A stretch of 64,000 nucleotides of DNA from Chloroflexi bacterium HGW-Chloroflexi-2 (GCA_002840735.1 PHBY01000008.1:124001-188000), one strand, 5' to 3'. Positions 32,168-41,971 are shown, counted from the first letter of the stretch. Notes: generated from the letters alone by a model not told the origin. Numbers and translations are program-made.

Positions 32168-34840
32168 TTAGAAGTGGAATAATTCAATCAAATTTTGTAA
32201 TAAATACCTGGCAAGAGGGTTTGTAATCAGATTTTGTTTAATTTGGAAGGTTGAGATTAATAATTCACCTTTTCCAACAAGCATTCTGGCGATCGTTGGA
32301 ATGGGTTTGTGTAACCAACCTACAAAAATTCCAGCAAATACATCGTTATGGAAATTGCGGGAAGAAAATCCATGAATAATATGATCGGGTGTTAGATCTG
32401 AAAATATGAAATCAACTGCATGATTGGTAGGAATGTCATTAAAAGTATGCCAACCGAAACTGGATGCCCAATCACCTTGCCAGGGAGTTCCAACACGCGA
32501 GGTTATCTGTAGTCCTGGGATGTATGTTTTCAAAGCATCATCATGATCTGCAAGGAATAATATTCTTGCGCCATTCAATAGTAATTCTCGGAAAGTGTCA
32601 TCCAGTTTTGATGTAATAATGAGGTCTGCTTCACTTGCTTCATTAACGGATTTGTAGTCAGGATTAATTAGAACAGGTTCTATTTCAGGAGAGTATAAAT
32701 TTATGATTGTATTAGGATGTCTGTTCTGGGGCAGAATGATAAGCTCCAGATAGTTTTGGGAGATCAATTTTTCCTCGACCGTCAGATTAAACATCAGTCT
32801 AATTCGGGTCGGTTTCTTAATATCTGGACACAAAAATCCCACTTCACCTATTTCCATAACCTGGTAAGAGTCACAGTTTATATTTTCAATGTAACCACTA
32901 TCGATGACTGATTTAGAATCCATCATTTTCCAATTAAATTTTGCATCTATCACCGGAACTTCAGAGTAGTGCGAAAAAATGAATTTAATCAAACCGGGTT
33001 CTGTAGATGAATAAACCAAACGTTCCCATATAGGGATCAGGACATCATCATTATTGATGTCTGAAAATTGATCAAAATGCTCTTTTGGATTTCGCAGCAT
33101 GTCCAGCAGTCCATTGCATTCCCAGTGGACATCAGTTAATTCAGTAACAACATATCCTTGTATATTGGATTGTTTGCGTATCTGTTCAATTTCATATTTC
33201 AACGCATCAAATTGCATTTTTTGAGACACAAAGAATAAATCTTGTATGGATGGAAAAACCTTGCTTAATCCATAATTATCGAAACGGTCTTCAATTCCGT
33301 GCGGATAAACAACACCATCCGCCCAATCAAATCCGGATTCAAACCACCAGGGTTCACCTCCATAATGCTCCTTTAATTTATGAATATTCGGTAATCCCCA
33401 ATTCCCAAATTCTGAAACGATTAAGGGCTCATCACCTCTTCTGCGAACTTCCCTGGTCGGGGGTCGTTGGTTGGTTTTCCAGGGAGCAGCAAGATATTCT
33501 TTCCAGGTTTTTTCATTATCATAATGGCAAGCAAATGTCCACCATGGTCGTTTTGCAAATTCCAGCAGCCATTCATTCCATTGTTTTTGGTGATCGGGCA
33601 TCGCATAGTACATATGGTAATCATCAATATCACTGGCAACATTAAAATTTCCCCAACAGGGTGAGTTTCCTGCAATCAACCTGGTAGGATCGAGGGATTT
33701 CATCAATTCATACATTTTCAAAAGCCATAATCGATGATCGGGATTGCTCACATCCACGCCCCAGGCTTCATTAATAATTGTCCAGATAATTATCGAGGGA
33801 TGATTCCAATCTCGATCCACCATACCGATCAATGTTTCCTTCACACGCTGTTCGGATTCTTTAGTGAGTAAAGTGTGGTTAGGTAATTCTGTCCATATCA
33901 AAAGCCCAATTTTATTGGCTGCTGCATAATAGCGCGGGTCAGCAATCTTAATATGAACACGAATGCAATTGAATCCTAAGTTTTTAGCTTTTGTTAGTTG
34001 ATCTTCAATATATTCTTGAGAAGGGGGCGTGCTAATCAGATCTGGATAGTAATCCTGGTCGAGTGCTGCCCGCAAGTAAATTGGTTTTCCATTCAGATAA
34101 ATTTGCCCATTCTGTTTTTGTATCGTTCTGATACCAAAGGATTCTGTTAAAGTATCGTCTCCAATAGAGATTTTTATCGTATAGAGATTGGGATTTTCAG
34201 GAGACCATTCAAGGGGATCATTCATTGGAATACTGAAATTCAAGGCAGAACTTTCAATACGAGCTGCAATATTTCCCATTGGATCAATTACATCGGCGAT
34301 AAGTCTTTCTTTTAATTGGGTGCTCAACCGGACATTCACTGAAAGTTGAAATTTTCTTGCTGTTATATTTATTTTTTGTATGTGAGTAGCATGACGGGAT
34401 TCTATCCAGGTGGATTGCCAGATGCCAGAAAGCATCCCATACCACGATTGTTTCCCATGAGGGATTTCAGAGAAAATTTCAAGCGGATCCTGCACACGAA
34501 CTTTTACCGAATTGGATCCAATCCAGACGAAAGAGGTGATGTCAAATTCAAATGGTAGATAACCACCTTCGTGAGAACCAACAAATTTTTCGTTTACCCA
34601 AACATCGGTGAAGTAATCAACTGCGCCAAATCCGAGCATAACCACTAAATCTGATTGCAACCACTCAGATGAAATATTAAATTCTCTCTGGTACCAGGCA
34701 GTTCCACTATGGTTGCGAAACCGTGGATCCACTTGCCATGGTGAGGGAACATTTATTTGAATGCCGGGATCGAAACTTGATGGATCTGATGTTGAAAAAG
34801 ACCAAACACCATCGAGGGATTGACGAGGACGAGAGTACAA
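32168..34840 (-). CDS. glycoside hydrolase family 2
   Basis: 890 aa, cytoplasmic. An N-terminal sugar-binding jelly roll (RPRQSLDGVWSFS ... WYQREFNI), an immunoglobulin-like domain (about 170-260) and a TIM barrel (about 260-560) follow in family order. Acid/base Glu is in IIWTIINEAWG (about 357) and the nucleophile Glu in PLIVSEFGNWG (about 476). A long C-terminal extension of about 300 residues is beta-rich. The specificity may be galactosidase, glucuronidase or arabinosidase. The start is TTG at 34840, supported by AGGAG seven bases before; there is no in-frame ATG nearby. Confidence 0.9.
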   Translation of the reverse strand: MYSRPRQSLDGVWSFSTSDPSSFDPGIQINVPSPWQVDPRFRNHSGTAWYQREFNISSEWLQSDLVVMLGFGAVDYFTDVWVNEKFVGSHEGGYLPFEFDITSFVWIGSNSVKVRVQDPLEIFSEIPHGKQSWYGMLSGIWQSTWIESRHATHIQKINITARKFQLSVNVRLSTQLKERLIADVIDPMGNIAARIESSALNFSIPMNDPLEWSPENPNLYTIKISIGDDTLTESFGIRTIQKQNGQIYLNGKPIYLRAALDQDYYPDLISTPPSQEYIEDQLTKAKNLGFNCIRVHIKIADPRYYAAANKIGLLIWTELPNHTLLTKESEQRVKETLIGMVDRDWNHPSIIIWTIINEAWGVDVSNPDHRLWLLKMYELMKSLDPTRLIAGNSPCWGNFNVASDIDDYHMYYAMPDHQKQWNEWLLEFAKRPWWTFACHYDNEKTWKEYLAAPWKTNQRPPTREVRRRGDEPLIVSEFGNWGLPNIHKLKEHYGGEPWWFESGFDWADGVVYPHGIEDRFDNYGLSKVFPSIQDLFFVSQKMQFDALKYEIEQIRKQSNIQGYVVTELTDVHWECNGLLDMLRNPKEHFDQFSDINNDDVLIPIWERLVYSSTEPGLIKFIFSHYSEVPVIDAKFNWKMMDSKSVIDSGYIENINCDSYQVMEIGEVGFLCPDIKKPTRIRLMFNLTVEEKLISQNYLELIILPQNRHPNTIINLYSPEIEPVLINPDYKSVNEASEADLIITSKLDDTFRELLLNGARILFLADHDDALKTYIPGLQITSRVGTPWQGDWASSFGWHTFNDIPTNHAVDFIFSDLTPDHIIHGFSSRNFHNDVFAGIFVGWLHKPIPTIARMLVGKGELLISTFQIKQNLITNPLARYLLQNLIELFHF

Positions 34841-34926
34841 TGAAATGCTCCTACATGCTAGATAATGAATAATATGAATATATTATTTTTGAACTTATAT
34901 TGGGTATCCACCCAAACCGATAAAAA

Positions 34927-35985
34927 TCATGGCACAGGCTGTTCAGTAGTGGTTGGGCCAAGTACCAATGGTTTTCCATTCACCCAGTCAATTCTATCCA
35001 TCCACATGAACCTGCGATCTCCTCTTCGACTAAAAGAAACGACTTCCCAGGCGTGGTAAATAATCCAGGTTTGACCATTCACTTCCAATAAGGTTTGGTG
35101 TCCTGGACCAATCACCATACCATCTTTATTTTCCAAATCACTGGCTAGAATTGGATTTTCTTCTGCATCGCTACAGGGACCTGTGGGTGATTCGCAAATT
35201 GCATAACCAACTGCATATTCATGACCAGCATAATTATTGGCAGAGAAAAATAGATAATATATGTCATCATGTTTAAACATGGTTGGCGCTTCGATCACAT
35301 GACCTTCCCAAACCTTATCATTCCGGATTAAAGAAACCGGTTCTCCAATAAGACTTAATCCGTCCTGTGCCAATTCTTGAACATAAATATAGGTAGCGAG
35401 GTTGCAGCAATTCCCATCATTTTTGTAATAAAGATATAGCTTTCCATCATCATCACGAAATGGACTGGCATCTATAGTTCCACCGAACTCAGACTGACAA
35501 ACCAGAGGGGCAGCATTGCTGTCTTTGAATTTGCCTTCAGGGTTTTCACTTACAGCAACACCTACACATTGTTTGTTCGATTCTTTATCCCGTGCTGTGT
35601 AGTACATAACATAATAATCATTGATTTGAATGACTTCTGGTGCCCAAACGAATCCGCCGATCAAATTTGCCCATTTGGGAAGAGCGGGCATTGCATCCCC
35701 AAGAATTTGCCATTCAATCAAATCATTGGATTTTGCCAGGGAAATATTTTTGCCTGAGCTATTGGTGGCATAAACAAAATAAGTTGAATCAACCTTCAAT
35801 ATAAAAGGATCAGCGAAGTTTTCCTGGATTACTGGATTCTGAAATACAGTTTCCTTTTGTGTTAATTCTTCTGATAATTCAGGTGTCGGTTCGGTTGAGG
35901 TTTCAGTTGGTGGGACAGAAATTTGAGAACAGGCAACCAGCAATGCAAAGGTCACCAGAAATATGTCCTTTTGAAGATTTTTCAT
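34927..35985 (-). CDS. glycoside hydrolase family 43 lipoprotein
   Basis: 352 aa. The signal peptide ends in the lipobox LVAC (Cys19), then a Thr/Pro/Glu linker. The GH43 catalytic triad is present: ENFADPFIL (about 59), GGTIDASPF (about 170) and HVIEAPTMF (about 231), with the conserved IGPGHQT near the end. Anchored outside the cell, it would trim arabinose or xylose-type polymers before uptake. Its start overlaps the permease stop by 4 bp (ATGA), so enzyme and transporter are translationally coupled. Confidence 0.92.
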   Translation of the reverse strand: MKNLQKDIFLVTFALLVACSQISVPPTETSTEPTPELSEELTQKETVFQNPVIQENFADPFILKVDSTYFVYATNSSGKNISLAKSNDLIEWQILGDAMPALPKWANLIGGFVWAPEVIQINDYYVMYYTARDKESNKQCVGVAVSENPEGKFKDSNAAPLVCQSEFGGTIDASPFRDDDGKLYLYYKNDGNCCNLATYIYVQELAQDGLSLIGEPVSLIRNDKVWEGHVIEAPTMFKHDDIYYLFFSANNYAGHEYAVGYAICESPTGPCSDAEENPILASDLENKDGMVIGPGHQTLLEVNGQTWIIYHAWEVVSFSRRGDRRFMWMDRIDWVNGKPLVLGPTTTEQPVP

Positions 35986-36851
35986 CCTTTGAGTCCTGTC
36001 GTTGCGACACTCTGAACAATAAAGCGCTGCAAAAATATATAAAGCAACAATACAGGTACAGCGACAATGACGGCACCCGCCATCATCAATCCATATTCAG
36101 ATGTATAAGCTCCTTGCAAGGTACGTAATCCTGGTTGAAGTGTTTGAACAGTACGGTCTTTAAGTACCAACAGCGCCCATAAGAAATCATTCCAACTGGC
36201 AAGAAATTCAATCACTGCCAGGGTTGCCAGGGCTGGTTTTGCCAATGGTAAGGCAATTTTTATAAAAATTTGTAAGCGGTTGGCGCCATCCATTTCTGCA
36301 GCTTCTTCTAATTCTTTGGGGATACTATTGAAAAATTGACGCATGAAAAAAACACCGAAAACACTTGCCAATGCCGGAAAAATTACACCGTTGAAATTAT
36401 TCAACATACCCAGTTTTGAAACAGTTACAAAATTTGGAACAAGGAACATTACACCAGGAAGGAAAAGAGTTACCAGAAGTAGATTAAAAATCTTATTTCT
36501 TCCGGGAAATTTCATGCGGGCATATGCATAGCCAGCCAAAGAATCAATAACAAGTTTTGCTGCAGTCGTGATTACAGCTACAAACAGGCTGTTTCTAAAC
36601 CATAGACCAATAGGGGTTGAAGGATTATCAAGTATTTTGGTGTAATTTTCCAGGGTTACTACTTTTGGAATCCAGTAAATTTCTTTTGTAAACAATTGAG
36701 ATTTTAATTTGAAAGAAGTGGAAAGCATCCATATCAGTGGGATTACCACCAGTAAAGCGACTACAATTAATACAAAATACACAAAAAATTTTTTTAGGAT
36801 TTTTTGATTTCGGTAACTAATTATCTGTGGTTTTTGTGATTGAATGGTCAT
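35982..36851 (-). CDS. carbohydrate ABC transporter permease, MalG/LacG type
   Basis: 289 aa with six transmembrane helices and the EAA loop EEAAEMDGANRLQIFIKIALP, cut as EAAEMDGAN...KIALPLAKP, which contacts the ATPase. Membrane subunit of a CUT1-type sugar importer. AAAGGAGCTT precedes the ATG. No ATPase gene lies in the locus, so a shared MsmK/UgpC-like ATPase elsewhere in the genome is probably used. Confidence 0.94.
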   Translation of the reverse strand: MTIQSQKPQIISYRNQKILKKFFVYFVLIVVALLVVIPLIWMLSTSFKLKSQLFTKEIYWIPKVVTLENYTKILDNPSTPIGLWFRNSLFVAVITTAAKLVIDSLAGYAYARMKFPGRNKIFNLLLVTLFLPGVMFLVPNFVTVSKLGMLNNFNGVIFPALASVFGVFFMRQFFNSIPKELEEAAEMDGANRLQIFIKIALPLAKPALATLAVIEFLASWNDFLWALLVLKDRTVQTLQPGLRTLQGAYTSEYGLMMAGAVIVAVPVLLLYIFLQRFIVQSVATTGLKG

Positions 36852-36866
36852 AAGCTCCTTTCAGAA

Positions 36867-37781
36867 TCAATCGCGTTGACGAAAGATTCGAAAATTAGTG
36901 AAAGAAAAAACCATCATGATAATTGCTACAATGACGGACATTGCCGCTGCACTACCTTGAAATGGCCTCACAAAACCTTCATTAAAAATTCGTAGCATTA
37001 CTGGTTCAGTAGCACCTCCACCGGTTGGTTGGGCAGGAGCGCCGCGTGTCATCATCAACGGTTGTCCTAAAAGGTTAAATGAAGCGATAATGGTAATTAT
37101 GATGATAAAAATAAGAACAGGTTGGAGCATAGGGATGGTGATATTTACAAATCTTTGCCAGCTATTTGCACCATCAATTTCTGCAGCTTCATATAAATCG
37201 TTCGGAATATCCTGAAGAGCAGCAAGGAAAATGACCATGTTGTATCCCATTGTCCACCAAATGGTAGCAACTACGATGGTTATCATAGCATAAGGCATTG
37301 TGGACAGCCAGCGGGGCGTATCAAACCCAATCAACTTGAGATAATAATTAAGTAATCCCCCCTGACTTTGAAAAATCCACCACCATATTAATGAAATAAC
37401 CGCACAAGAAAGCACCCAGGGTGCAAAATAAACAGCTCTGAAAAACTTGGTGCCGGCAATTTTGGTGTTCAATAATATGGCTAGACCGAGAGGGATGATC
37501 ACAAGAAAAGGAACACTGTAAATAACAAAGGTCAAAGTGACTTTGATTGAGTTCCAAAATTCGATAAATTTTACGCTTCCGGTTTTGAATAAATCGATGT
37601 AATTTTGCAAGCCAACAAACAAGGTGGCTTCAGGACGTAAATAGTCGTATTGAAAAAAGCTAATATAAAGACCACTAAAAAATGGATAGCCGATAAAGAC
37701 TACAAAGAATATCAAATGTGGCAGGATGAATAAGTATGGTGTGATTTGAATTTTTCTTTTTCTTAAGGAAACAATTGTCAT
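36867..37781 (-). CDS. carbohydrate ABC transporter permease, MalF/LacF type
   Basis: 304 aa, six transmembrane helices, EAA loop YEAAEIDGANSWQRFVNITI. Partner of the MalG-type permease, which begins 15 bp downstream. It is a CUT1 family member. The product begins with a basic KRKIQITPYLFILPHL segment typical of these permeases. Confidence 0.94.
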   Translation of the reverse strand: MTIVSLRKRKIQITPYLFILPHLIFFVVFIGYPFFSGLYISFFQYDYLRPEATLFVGLQNYIDLFKTGSVKFIEFWNSIKVTLTFVIYSVPFLVIIPLGLAILLNTKIAGTKFFRAVYFAPWVLSCAVISLIWWWIFQSQGGLLNYYLKLIGFDTPRWLSTMPYAMITIVVATIWWTMGYNMVIFLAALQDIPNDLYEAAEIDGANSWQRFVNITIPMLQPVLIFIIIITIIASFNLLGQPLMMTRGAPAQPTGGGATEPVMLRIFNEGFVRPFQGSAAAMSVIVAIIMMVFSFTNFRIFRQRD

Positions 37782-37808
37782 ACTGTCCTACCTTTCCTGA
37801 ATCTTTTT

Positions 37809-37843
37809 CCAGACCCTGAAGAAATCGCTTCCTCAGGGTCTGG
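37809..37843 (-). other. intercistronic hairpin between binding-protein and permease genes
   Basis: A 16-bp stem (CCAGACCCTGAGGAAG against TTTCTTCAGGGTCTGG, with two G-U pairs) and loop CGAT. There is no T-run after it on the minus strand (AAAAAG), so it is more likely an mRNA-stabilising or attenuating hairpin that yields excess binding protein, as known for other sugar ABC operons. Confidence 0.7.
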
Positions 37844-37856
37844 TCGGAAAAAATGT

Positions 37857-39185
37857 CTACGGTGCTTTCGGAGCATCTCCGTAAGTAGCTTTATTTTGAG
37901 CAAGAATTTCATTGGCTCGTGTAGCTGCATCATCCAGAGCAGCTTTGATATCGTCAGTTGTGCCATTCATTACAGCACCGACTGCTTCACCAAGCGGACC
38001 AAATGCATCCGTTATTCCTGGGACAGATGGTGGGAAGAAAGCGAATTCAACCGAAGGTGCAATAGAGGCTTGAGGTTCAATGGCTTTGAATTCAGAACTG
38101 GCACGAACTGAGATCGAAGCGGGAATTTGCCCGGCTTTTGCCCATGTGACTGAATTTTCAATCATATACTTGATGAAAATTGCGGCAGCTTGATCTTTGC
38201 AAGGATCCACCGTTTTGTGAGCTGGCATTGTGAATTGGTGTGAACCAGCCCATACAGCCATCTTCGGTCCAATTTGAGGAACTGCTGTGGCTCGACCATC
38301 AAATTCAACCCCATCACCAGTCACATTGGTTGTTTGCCAGATGCCATTCCAAACCATACCCACTGTACCGGTCTTGAAAGCATTCAGTTCAGCATCAACT
38401 TCAAGATTAGGTTCTGAGTATTTGGATTGCACATCCTTCATCCATTGCAATGCCTGTACACCTGCTTCACTATTCCAGGTGGCCTCTGTTCCATCTGCAT
38501 TAAATTCCGATCCACCAAATTGTTGCAACATCATCTGGAAAATTTGTTGAACCGGGAAACCGCCAGTAATATCAAACCCTTTGTTGTCACCCGAGGTAAT
38601 GGCTGCGGCTACGGCATCGAACTCTTCACCAGTTTTTGGTGCATCAGTAAAACCAGCAGCGGCAAACAGATCTGCATTATAGAATGCTGTCATGGGATGG
38701 ATATCAAGCGGAATACTATAGCGATGGCCAGCTACTTCTCCAGCTGCCCAAACACCAGCGGGGTAATCATCACCAGAAATTCCCATTTCTGCGACAAGAT
38801 CATCAATGGGGCGTAAAACATTTCGAAATGCCTGAGTGGATACCTGATCAGCATGGACAATCGCTACATCAGGAAGTGTGTCAGCAGCTGCAGCAGTAGA
38901 AAGCTGAGTGTAATATTCACCCTGGCTTACCATGGTTACCACGATATCAGGATGTTCAGCATTGAAGGCATTTACCATTTCACCCATAAAGGGACCATCT
39001 GGGCCTGTGAAGGGATTCCAGTATTGTAGTTCCACAACTCCACATGCATCAGCAGGTTGTTCTGCTGCTGGTTGTTCCGCTGCAGGTTGTGCAGGTGCTT
39101 CCGGAGTAGCTGCTGTACCGCATGCTGAAAGCAATAAACCTAATACGAGTATTAAGGGTAAAACAAAACGCGTGATTCTTTTCAT
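37857..39185 (-). CDS. sugar ABC transporter substrate-binding lipoprotein
   Basis: 442 aa. The lipobox LLSAC gives Cys22, followed by a low-complexity Pro/Ala/Glu linker with AAEQPAAEQPA repeats. The mature part is a SBP_bac_1 (cluster B) fold: ELQYWNPFTGPDGPFMGEMV, FNAEHPDIVVTMVSQGEY, LPDVAIVHADQV, GTVGMVWNGIW. It binds an oligosaccharide outside the cell and delivers it to the two permeases. AGGAGATAAG precedes the ATG. It is the first gene of the uptake operon, after the regulator. Confidence 0.94.
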   Translation of the reverse strand: MKRITRFVLPLILVLGLLLSACGTAATPEAPAQPAAEQPAAEQPADACGVVELQYWNPFTGPDGPFMGEMVNAFNAEHPDIVVTMVSQGEYYTQLSTAAAADTLPDVAIVHADQVSTQAFRNVLRPIDDLVAEMGISGDDYPAGVWAAGEVAGHRYSIPLDIHPMTAFYNADLFAAAGFTDAPKTGEEFDAVAAAITSGDNKGFDITGGFPVQQIFQMMLQQFGGSEFNADGTEATWNSEAGVQALQWMKDVQSKYSEPNLEVDAELNAFKTGTVGMVWNGIWQTTNVTGDGVEFDGRATAVPQIGPKMAVWAGSHQFTMPAHKTVDPCKDQAAAIFIKYMIENSVTWAKAGQIPASISVRASSEFKAIEPQASIAPSVEFAFFPPSVPGITDAFGPLGEAVGAVMNGTTDDIKAALDDAATRANEILAQNKATYGDAPKAP

Positions 39186-39324
39186 CTTATCTCCTGTTAT
39201 TCAATCATTGAAAATTTTGTTTAAAACACTTCTCCTGGCGTATTGCAAGAGAGTCTATTCGACGAACAAGTCTTACGGGTGGGTGTGGTAAAATCTAATT
39301 GAGTGGAATAACCTCCTCTCTCTT

Positions 39325-39365
39325 GTGCAATGCGCTTCAAATCCTGACAGACCTGCGCATTGCAC
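39325..39365. promoter_or_regulatory. 11-bp inverted repeat between regulator and transport operon
   Basis: GTGCAATGCGC / GCGCATTGCAC with a 19-nt loop, just after the regulator stop and about 140 bp before the binding-protein start. It lacks a T-run. It could be a terminator-like hairpin for the regulator transcript or a DNA site. Confidence 0.5.
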
Positions 39366-39370
39366 TTCCT

Positions 39371-40363
39371 TTAAATTTGACTTTTTTTGCGTTTATACCG
39401 TTGTCTTAATACGATGTCCTGGGGATAATTTCCAAATTTTTTACCAAACAAATTGATACCACCTTTATTCTGGGCATCTTCTTTTATTCCAATTCGCACA
39501 GGAATTGGTTCTCCAGGCTTGAGGGACAAGTCTCTCAAAGTCACATTGGATACTCGAACACCATCAACAAAACTCCCGCTATCTGTTACTTTCCAAACCT
39601 TTAATAAACCATATTGAGAATTCTGGCTATCCCACCAGGAGGGAGATAATGCTCCCCGCTCGCCACCAAAATCAGCTGGGCTTGTCCAGGTGCCTATTTC
39701 TACACCACCAATCCAAACCGTTATATCTGATGGCCAGGTATCATGGTGAAGTGGTGCTTCTGAGCAAACCTCAAAACTAATTTCAATATCATCTAGGGTT
39801 ACCTCATAAGGCAGACGGTTTGGAAAATGATACTCAACAAACCCTTTGCGGAACCAAATCAATTGAGCATAAATTCTTTCTGGTTCATAAAAAGCTGATG
39901 GGTCATCGAGATGACTGATAATCCCAGTTTCACTTGCCAACCCACAAGTAGGGGCGAGGTTGACATTTACATAAGTGCCAATTGGCATGGAAACTTCAAC
40001 CGTCGTATCTTCCTGTTCCATTTCCGCTGGCAACTGGATAACGATTCGATCAAAAATTCTTGCACAGACTTTTTGCAAACCACGGGTTGCCGGATGCAAA
40101 TTGGTTTCAATGAGCCCAGCTTTAGCCAGTATATTAATGTGCAACGTGGCAGTTGATTGTGGTAAATCAAGCGCTTCCGCAATTTCTGAAACTGTACTTG
40201 TGTGAGTGCTCAAGAAACGTAGAATTTCCAGCCTGGTTTCAGAACCCAGAGCTTTTGTGACGGCTTCCAACTTATGGAGGTTGTTATCATCAGCCATGAG
40301 ATCAAGTGTGCGCAAAATTGGGATATTTGGGAGATTGTTTTTCATAGGGGGGTGATAAAACAT
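39371..40363 (-). CDS. ArsR-type winged-helix regulator with C-terminal ligand domain
   Basis: 330 aa. An ArsR-like winged helix lies at about 30-95 (KALGSETRLEILRFLSTHT, TVSEIAEALDLPQSTATLHI, ILAKAGLIET). The long C-terminal part is beta-rich (SFEVCSEAPLHHDTWPSDI, TVWIGGVEIGTWTSP), as in ArsR-family proteins found beside glycoside utilisation genes. It probably senses a sugar and controls the operon downstream. The start may be 40363 or the ATG at 40345; neither has a Shine-Dalgarno. A promoter and palindrome lie just upstream. Confidence 0.8.
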   Translation of the reverse strand: MFYHPPMKNNLPNIPILRTLDLMADDNNLHKLEAVTKALGSETRLEILRFLSTHTSTVSEIAEALDLPQSTATLHINILAKAGLIETNLHPATRGLQKVCARIFDRIVIQLPAEMEQEDTTVEVSMPIGTYVNVNLAPTCGLASETGIISHLDDPSAFYEPERIYAQLIWFRKGFVEYHFPNRLPYEVTLDDIEISFEVCSEAPLHHDTWPSDITVWIGGVEIGTWTSPADFGGERGALSPSWWDSQNSQYGLLKVWKVTDSGSFVDGVRVSNVTLRDLSLKPGEPIPVRIGIKEDAQNKGGINLFGKKFGNYPQDIVLRQRYKRKKSQI

Positions 40364-40414
40364 AAAAATATGTTTCGTTACATAAAATTATATTTCTTTT
40401 AAATTTAAAGTCAA
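40358..40414 (-). promoter_or_regulatory. promoter and palindrome upstream of the ArsR-type regulator
   Basis: On the minus strand: -35 TTGACT (40409-40414), a 16-bp spacer and -10 TATAAT (40387-40392). The inverted repeat AAACATA-n4-TATGTTT (40358-40375) lies between the likely transcription start and the start codon, a position suited to autorepression. Confidence 0.65.
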
Positions 40415-40514
40415 TAGGGAATTTTTTCAATGACATCAATCACTTGCCAGTTTTTTCCATCCGATTTACACTCAAGCATGGATTAATTTCCAATTCCATC
40501 AAGGAGTATTCCCT

Positions 40515-41969
40515 ATGCATAAACAATTGAAAGCACATATTGACCGGCTTAAAGCGGCAGGCGCGACTTATGTGGATGCGCGCTGGTATCCCGTGGAAGA
40601 AGCCAATTATCTGATGATGTGGAATGGTAATCTCAAAGAAACCACCTCCTCCCGTGAGAGTGGGCTGGGTGTTCGCGTTCTGTACAAGAACGCCTGGGGT
40701 TTTTCAGCTTCTTCGGATATGAGCAATCTCAGTACACTCTTCGACAAAGCGTTTGATAATGCCAGCGTGGCTGCAGAACGTGTAACATTCCCGGTTCGAC
40801 TGGCTGAAAAAGATGCCATTCAAGCATCTTTCAAGAGTCCAAATCAGATAGATCCATTTGGCGTCTCTCTGGCAAATAAAATTGATTTCCTGAAAAGCAT
40901 GGACGAAAAACTCAACCAACCTGGTGTTGTCCAACGTGCCAGTGAGATGATGTTTGTGCGCAAACAAATCGTCTTTCTTGACTCGGAAGGCAGTGAGATT
41001 GAGAAAAACATAGTTGAAGTTTTTCCGTCCATCCAGGTAATGGGTATCGATTCCACGGGTGAAACTCATAGCCGCAAATTCTCTCCCGATCGGTTAGGTG
41101 TTACTCGAGGCTGGGAGACTCTGGATATGCAACTCTTTAATGAAAATGCAGAACGTATCGTTCGTGAATTGAATGAAGTTCTGGTAGCAGATCCCTGTCC
41201 CAAGGAAGACCGATCTGTGATTTTACTACCCGGTATTATGTTCCTGCAAACACACGAAACCATCGGGCATGCCTTAGAATTAGACCGTATTTTGGGATAT
41301 GAGCTGGCCTTTGCGGGTGGTTCTTTTGTCACACTGAATGATTTTGGTAAATTACGCTATGGGTCGGAAAAATTAACCGCTCGGGCAGATGCTACTCTGG
41401 TTAACAGTCCTGGTAGCTTTGGTTATGATGATGACGGTGTCCCAGCACAGAATAATCTCTTAATTGACAAAGGAATTCTGGTCGGTGCGATCACCGGTCG
41501 TCAAATGGTGGAAGAAGCCAATGCCAAAGCCAAACGACAGATCTTCGATGGTAGCAGTGGGGCGAATCGTGCTACCGCGTTCTATCGGGTCCCGATTGAA
41601 CGCATGACCAACATCAACATTGATCCAGGTGAAGATGGTTCTCTGGATGATATCGTGAGAAATACTGAAAAAGGCATCATCCTGGATGGTGACAAGAGCT
41701 GGTCGATCGGTTCCAATCGCGAACAATTCCACTTTGCTACCGAAATTGGTTGGCTGGTGGATGATGGCAAAGTAACCAAAGTAGTCAAAAATTCCACCTA
41801 TAAAGGTGAAACGGTGAAATTCTACAACTCACTTTCTGCAGTTGGAGATGAATCTACCTGGGTTGTGCATTATGTAGACAATTGTGGCAAGGGCCAACCG
41901 AATCAGATCATGCAGCTTGGTCATGGCGTTCCAGTCTGTCGATTTGATAATGTAAGAATAGGAGAATAA
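40515..41969 (+). CDS. tldD: TldD-type zinc metallopeptidase subunit
   Basis: 484 aa. It has the TldD metal site THETIGHALELDR (HExxxH, about 247-251) and the family ending GVPVCRFDNVRIGE. TldD/TldE heterodimers degrade unfolded peptides and mature some RiPPs (microcin B17 in E. coli). AAGGAGTATTCCCT precedes the ATG. The gene lies 2 bp before its partner, so the heterodimer is made from one message. It is divergent from the sugar-operon regulator. Confidence 0.9.
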   Translation: MHKQLKAHIDRLKAAGATYVDARWYPVEEANYLMMWNGNLKETTSSRESGLGVRVLYKNAWGFSASSDMSNLSTLFDKAFDNASVAAERVTFPVRLAEKDAIQASFKSPNQIDPFGVSLANKIDFLKSMDEKLNQPGVVQRASEMMFVRKQIVFLDSEGSEIEKNIVEVFPSIQVMGIDSTGETHSRKFSPDRLGVTRGWETLDMQLFNENAERIVRELNEVLVADPCPKEDRSVILLPGIMFLQTHETIGHALELDRILGYELAFAGGSFVTLNDFGKLRYGSEKLTARADATLVNSPGSFGYDDDGVPAQNNLLIDKGILVGAITGRQMVEEANAKAKRQIFDGSSGANRATAFYRVPIERMTNINIDPGEDGSLDDIVRNTEKGIILDGDKSWSIGSNREQFHFATEIGWLVDDGKVTKVVKNSTYKGETVKFYNSLSAVGDESTWVVHYVDNCGKGQPNQIMQLGHGVPVCRFDNVRIGE

Positions 41970-41971
41970 TC

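Noticed and set aside
33250-33675. Long antisense frames within the GH2 gene (131 and 84 codons)
   Set aside because: They overlap the catalytic region of a clear GH2 protein and show no domain; they are shadows.
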